A stretch of DNA of 64,000 bases from Marinobacter shengliensis. GTDB lineage: Bacteria; Pseudomonadota; Gammaproteobacteria; Pseudomonadales; Oleiphilaceae. The stretch covers positions 310,001 through 374,000 of the forward strand of contig NZ_PXNO01000021.1 of the NCBI RefSeq assembly GCF_003007715.1. The letters are read 5' to 3'. Position 1 is the first letter of the stretch. Every line of letters begins with the position of its first letter. Under the pieces are notes generated by a model. That model was not told where the DNA came from. It made no database searches and saw only the letters and a program-made list of their open reading frames with translations. Both the position numbers and the translations under genes were made by a program. Shown here in pieces: positions 61,005 to 64,000 of this stretch.

Positions 61005-62246
61005 TCAGGCCCTTGGCATGGGCAGGTCTGGCAGGCTGTTATCGCTTTCCAGGCCCTGCATCAGCAGCTTGATACTGGCCTCTTCTTCACCCATGTGAGC
61101 ATTCAGCCGGCTTAACTCGGCCAGGGTTTCCCGGCTCCGGCGCAGGTGCAGACTGGTCTGGAAATACTCTTTTGCCTTGCCCCAGAGCTCGTTACGCAGG
61201 CTGAGGCGGCCCAGGGCCAGTAGCAGCTCCGCATTGTTGGGCCGGTCTTTCAGCCACTGTTCGGCAATCAGCAGTTGCTCTTCGGGCTGGTTGCCCTTTA
61301 CCCGCCCATACAGGTTGATGAGCTCGTCGCTCCAGTGGTTTCTCAGCACTTTGCGCAACAGGGTTTCCGCCTGGGCCTCGTCACCCAGCCTGGCCAGCAG
61401 GCTGGCGTAATCCCGGATGGTGTATTCGTCCCGGCGCACAAAGCCGGGCAGTTCGTCCCATAACCGGGTCAGCGGTTCCAGAGACGCCGCCGGGTTGTCT
61501 TTGCGCAGCTTCTGGGTGTCTTCTGCGGCCCTTTCCAGCAGGTTATGCCATACCTGCCGTTCCAGCTCGTCCAGCTCTTTGCCGGGCAATACATCCCGCT
61601 TGCGAAGCTCCGGTATCAACCGGGACAGCTCACGCCAGTCTTCCAGGCGCAGGTAGGTGTTCTTCAGCAGCTTCAGCACAAACGGGTGATGGGGCGACTC
61701 CTTGCGAAGGCGCAGCAGGGTCGCCAGGGCCTGTTCCAGCCGGTTGCCCGCCAGTTGCAGCTGGGCCTGGGTCAGCCCCACCGCCATATTTGAGCCGGGG
61801 GTGCTGTCATAGGCTTTGCGAAGCAGCTCGTCCACCGCTTCGTGGTCACCGGTTTCAAAGGCCGCCTGGGCGGCAGCAAGGTAGTTGATCAGCGGTGTGT
61901 CGGCTTTGTCAGCGGAAGTGGCCAGCAGCTTGCGGGCCCGCGGCCAGTTGCCCTCGGCCAGTGCCAGTAGACCCTGGGTGGTGCGGCGCCGGGCCCGGCG
62001 TTCGTTGCCCCGGGATACCCAGCCGGCCACCATCCCGGTGCCCTGGCGCAGGTGCCTGAAGGTATTGATCAGAGAAACCGCCAATACCACTAGCAGGATT
62101 ATCAGCCCGAGGCCCACCCAGAAATTGGTTTCGATCAGGTAATGGCCCAGGCTGATGCGAATATAGCCAAGATCATAGGTCAGCCCCAGGGATAATGCGG
62201 TGCCGACCAGCAGCGCGACCAGCAGGAGCAGCAGAAGCCGGATCAT
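61005..62246 (-). CDS. hemY: HemY protein (tetrapyrrole operon TPR protein)
   Basis: This 413-residue inner-membrane protein has two N-terminal membrane helices (about 3-22 and 42-63) and a cytoplasmic or periplasmic TPR-rich region from about residue 95. It matches the proteobacterial HemY_N/TPR family, not the oxidase also called HemY in Bacillus. The biochemical role in heme synthesis is not established. It overlaps hemX by 4 bp and is the last gene of hemD-hemX-hemY. Confidence 0.93.
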   Translation of the reverse strand: MIRLLLLLLVALLVGTALSLGLTYDLGYIRISLGHYLIETNFWVGLGLIILLVVLAVSLINTFRHLRQGTGMVAGWVSRGNERRARRRTTQGLLALAEGNWPRARKLLATSADKADTPLINYLAAAQAAFETGDHEAVDELLRKAYDSTPGSNMAVGLTQAQLQLAGNRLEQALATLLRLRKESPHHPFVLKLLKNTYLRLEDWRELSRLIPELRKRDVLPGKELDELERQVWHNLLERAAEDTQKLRKDNPAASLEPLTRLWDELPGFVRRDEYTIRDYASLLARLGDEAQAETLLRKVLRNHWSDELINLYGRVKGNQPEEQLLIAEQWLKDRPNNAELLLALGRLSLRNELWGKAKEYFQTSLHLRRSRETLAELSRLNAHMGEEEASIKLLMQGLESDNSLPDLPMPRA

Positions 62247-63355
62247 GAGCCATTGCCCCCGCGTTCGGTTTCGGAGGCGTCACCATTACGGGTCGCCAGC
62301 CGACCGGCCAGCCGCTCTTTCAGCAAGCCGAGAGACTGGCTGATATCCGGCAGGGTGGGGTCCACATTGCGGTCTGCCAGTTCCGTCAGCGTATCCGCCA
62401 ATCCCTGGATGGCCGGATTGGTGGCGTCGTACCAGTCATTGACGGTGGTGATGGCCTTGTTCAGGGCCCGTTCATACAAAGGCTGGTTGCCCCGAAGCAC
62501 GGCCATCTCCGCCTCTTCCAGCATCAACTGAAGGTTAAGGCGAGCCCAGGCGCTCTGGTCCGGCGACAACAGGGGTTTGACCGGTTCGTCCAGGCGACGG
62601 ACCACGACCACCTGCTTGAGGGTATCGAGGAAACGATTCCAGCCCCGCACAAACATATTGCGGCCATCGGTCGGGGCATTCGGGTCTTCGGTCATCTGGA
62701 AGCCGGGGGCCTGATCGTGAATCAGGGCCAGGTCGGTCAGGTCGTGAATGCTGGCAATGGCCGCTTCCAGTTTCAGGTACAGTCCGGTGCGGTCGACGCC
62801 CTGGATGCCCCGCAGTGACAGAATTTCCCGGGCCAGCTGCTGGCGAACCGGGTAAACCCCGATGTCATCGGATTCCCGCAGAACCTCATCCGCGGATTCC
62901 AGGGCAGACAGGGCGCCCCGGATATCTTTCTCAATCAACAGGCGCTGGTTGGCGATGCGCAGCAGGTATTCTGCCTCGGCCAGCAGCCAGTCGGTACGGG
63001 TACGATTCCCGGCCTCAAGCAGTTCCCGGGCGTTGTGGTCAATCTGTCGCTGCTGGGTGGCGATCAGCTCGCGCTGCGCTGAAAGGTTATTTTCCAGTGA
63101 CTGAAGGCGCTGGCTCTGCTCGCTGCCACGGCTGCCATAACGGTCTTCCAGTTGTGCCGTATCCTGGCGCAACTCCTGGATCAACAGCATGGTGGTTTTT
63201 TGGGTTTGCCATTGTTGCCAGTTCCAGAACGCGAGGGCCAGGGCAATAATCAGCGCCAGCATGGCAATCAGCCATACCGGCCACAGGCGCACGCGGGCGG
63301 AATTGGCAGGGTTTACCGGAGCGGGCAGTTGCTTTGTTGTTTCAGTCACGGGCAT
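62243..63355 (-). CDS. hemX: HemX-like membrane protein
   Basis: This 370-residue protein has one N-terminal membrane helix (about 25-46, LWPVWLIAMLALIIALALAF), a coiled coil (about 50-115) and a helical C-terminal domain (WLLAEAEYLLRIANQRLLIE near 125-144), typical of HemX. It is sometimes annotated as uroporphyrinogen-III methyltransferase but lacks that domain. It overlaps hemD by 14 bp and hemY by 4 bp. Confidence 0.92.
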   Translation of the reverse strand: MPVTETTKQLPAPVNPANSARVRLWPVWLIAMLALIIALALAFWNWQQWQTQKTTMLLIQELRQDTAQLEDRYGSRGSEQSQRLQSLENNLSAQRELIATQQRQIDHNARELLEAGNRTRTDWLLAEAEYLLRIANQRLLIEKDIRGALSALESADEVLRESDDIGVYPVRQQLAREILSLRGIQGVDRTGLYLKLEAAIASIHDLTDLALIHDQAPGFQMTEDPNAPTDGRNMFVRGWNRFLDTLKQVVVVRRLDEPVKPLLSPDQSAWARLNLQLMLEEAEMAVLRGNQPLYERALNKAITTVNDWYDATNPAIQGLADTLTELADRNVDPTLPDISQSLGLLKERLAGRLATRNGDASETERGGNGS

Positions 63356-64000
63356 CCTTACTTGGTTTACCGTTGTTACCGGCCTCCTGCATCAGCCAGG
63401 AAGCCACGCTGGTCACCAGATCCTGGTCAGCCAGGCCGTCCGGAACCAGCACACTCCTGAAGCCGGCCTTGCGGGCCAGCTCCGAGACTCGTTCCGCTGG
63501 AACCACCACCAGCGCATTGTTCAGGGTCGGCAGGAACGCGCTGCCGGCCTCTACCAGATTGTTCAGGGTTTCACCGGAAAGCGCAATAATCACCTCCGGC
63601 CGGAACCCAGCAAAATTGTCTTTTAGGTCGTTGGCAGCATAGTACGGCCGGAAGCGTCGGTACAGGGGCAGAACCGTTACACGGGCTCCCCGTTGCTCCA
63701 GGGTCTGCCGGATCAGTTCTCGGCCGTCTTCTCCCCGCGCCAGTAGCACTTTTTCGTGGTTTAGATCCTTCAAACCCGGCAGGGCCAGCAGAGCTTCACT
63801 GGTCCAGCCATTGTCTGGCTTGTTCGGGCTAAGACCATGCTGGGCGAACACCGCGGCGGTGCCGGCACCCACGCCATACCACTGAATGCCCATCGGCACC
63901 TGAGGCCACCAGTGATCGATCTCATCAAGCAGCAAGCTGGCTGCGTAGGGGCTGACGGCAATGATGTGAGCGAAGTGGTCGAGATTCTGAAGGGTTGACC
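63342..64000 (-). CDS. hemD: Uroporphyrinogen-III synthase, partial
   Basis: The reading frame is open to the window edge, so the N-terminus is missing. About 219 residues are visible. HemD cyclises hydroxymethylbilane with inversion of ring D. Visible features are AHIIAVSPYAA, WYGVGAGTAAVFAQHG and VLLARGEDGRELIRQTL, followed by VTVLPLYRR and IALSGETLNNLVEAG, as in HemD. No internal start is needed; the TTG at 63935 is only the first potential start inside the window. Confidence 0.9.
   Translation of the reverse strand, partial: STLQNLDHFAHIIAVSPYAASLLLDEIDHWWPQVPMGIQWYGVGAGTAAVFAQHGLSPNKPDNGWTSEALLALPGLKDLNHEKVLLARGEDGRELIRQTLEQRGARVTVLPLYRRFRPYYAANDLKDNFAGFRPEVIIALSGETLNNLVEAGSAFLPTLNNALVVVPAERVSELARKAGFRSVLVPDGLADQDLVTSVASWLMQEAGNNGKPSKDARD

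Overview
The window looks like a chromosomal segment of a marine gammaproteobacterium close to Marinobacter. This is inferred from moderately high GC, protein styles, and a Pseudomonas/Marinobacter-like block order (rsd/algQ, FKBP isomerase, TIGR02444, ABC-F, ppx, trxA, rho, ubiD, hemY-hemX-hemD). No transposase, integrase, CRISPR array or rRNA was seen. There is one tRNA, Arg(CCG).

Region 1 (1-16153) is a formate dehydrogenase (FDH) island with three arms. A minus-strand operon encodes DUF3305, DUF3306, a TorD-like chaperone, a small Tat protein, the Cys-type catalytic subunit FdhA and the Fe-S subunit FdhB, which is cut by the window edge. A divergent plus-strand operon encodes a polyferredoxin, a Mrp/NBP35 ATPase, a biotin/lipoate-ligase-like protein with a DUF4444 tail, and DUF6505. 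A third, minus-strand operon with overlapping genes (tupB-tupC-tupA-fdhD-mobA-mobB-moeA) couples tungstate uptake to sulfuration and dinucleotide-cofactor assembly. It faces a divergent HTH-plus-periplasmic-binding-domain regulator. Together these suggest a tungsten or molybdenum FDH with a dedicated maturation set, several members of which have no known function.

Region 2 (16200-28273) holds the tRNA, yaeQ, an LrgA/LrgB pair, Fur-box-preceded bfd followed by bfr, a phosphomannomutase, outer-membrane phospholipase A and a c5-type cytochrome. It then carries two divergent extracytoplasmic units. One is a lipoprotein that keeps all the copper and radical-cofactor residues of the galactose/glyoxal oxidase family. 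The other is a secreted protein with a Cys-containing CTERM sorting tail, followed by a glutamic-type (CPBP) intramembrane protease that probably processes it.

Region 3 (28274-38195) is a six-gene operon for an oligopeptide/opine-type ABC importer plus two alpha/beta hydrolases, one of them a lipoprotein. Next to it are a LysR regulator and a porin. Matching ATGC-N7-GCAT palindromes lie before the operon and before the porin.

Region 4 (38218-53383) is mainly housekeeping: rep, a GGDEF-EAL protein, tex, gshA, rmf, an orphan FliL-like protein, dsbB, rsd/algQ, an FKBP isomerase, an ABC-F ATPase and ppx. Region 5 (53669-64000) has trxA, then a moaB-moeA-moaD-moaE operon inserted between trxA and rho, then rho, ubiD, a Fre-like reductase and hemD-hemX-hemY. 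Two long intergenic hairpins, after manB and after rho, share a conserved loop but have different, self-complementary stems. They may belong to an undescribed repeat family.
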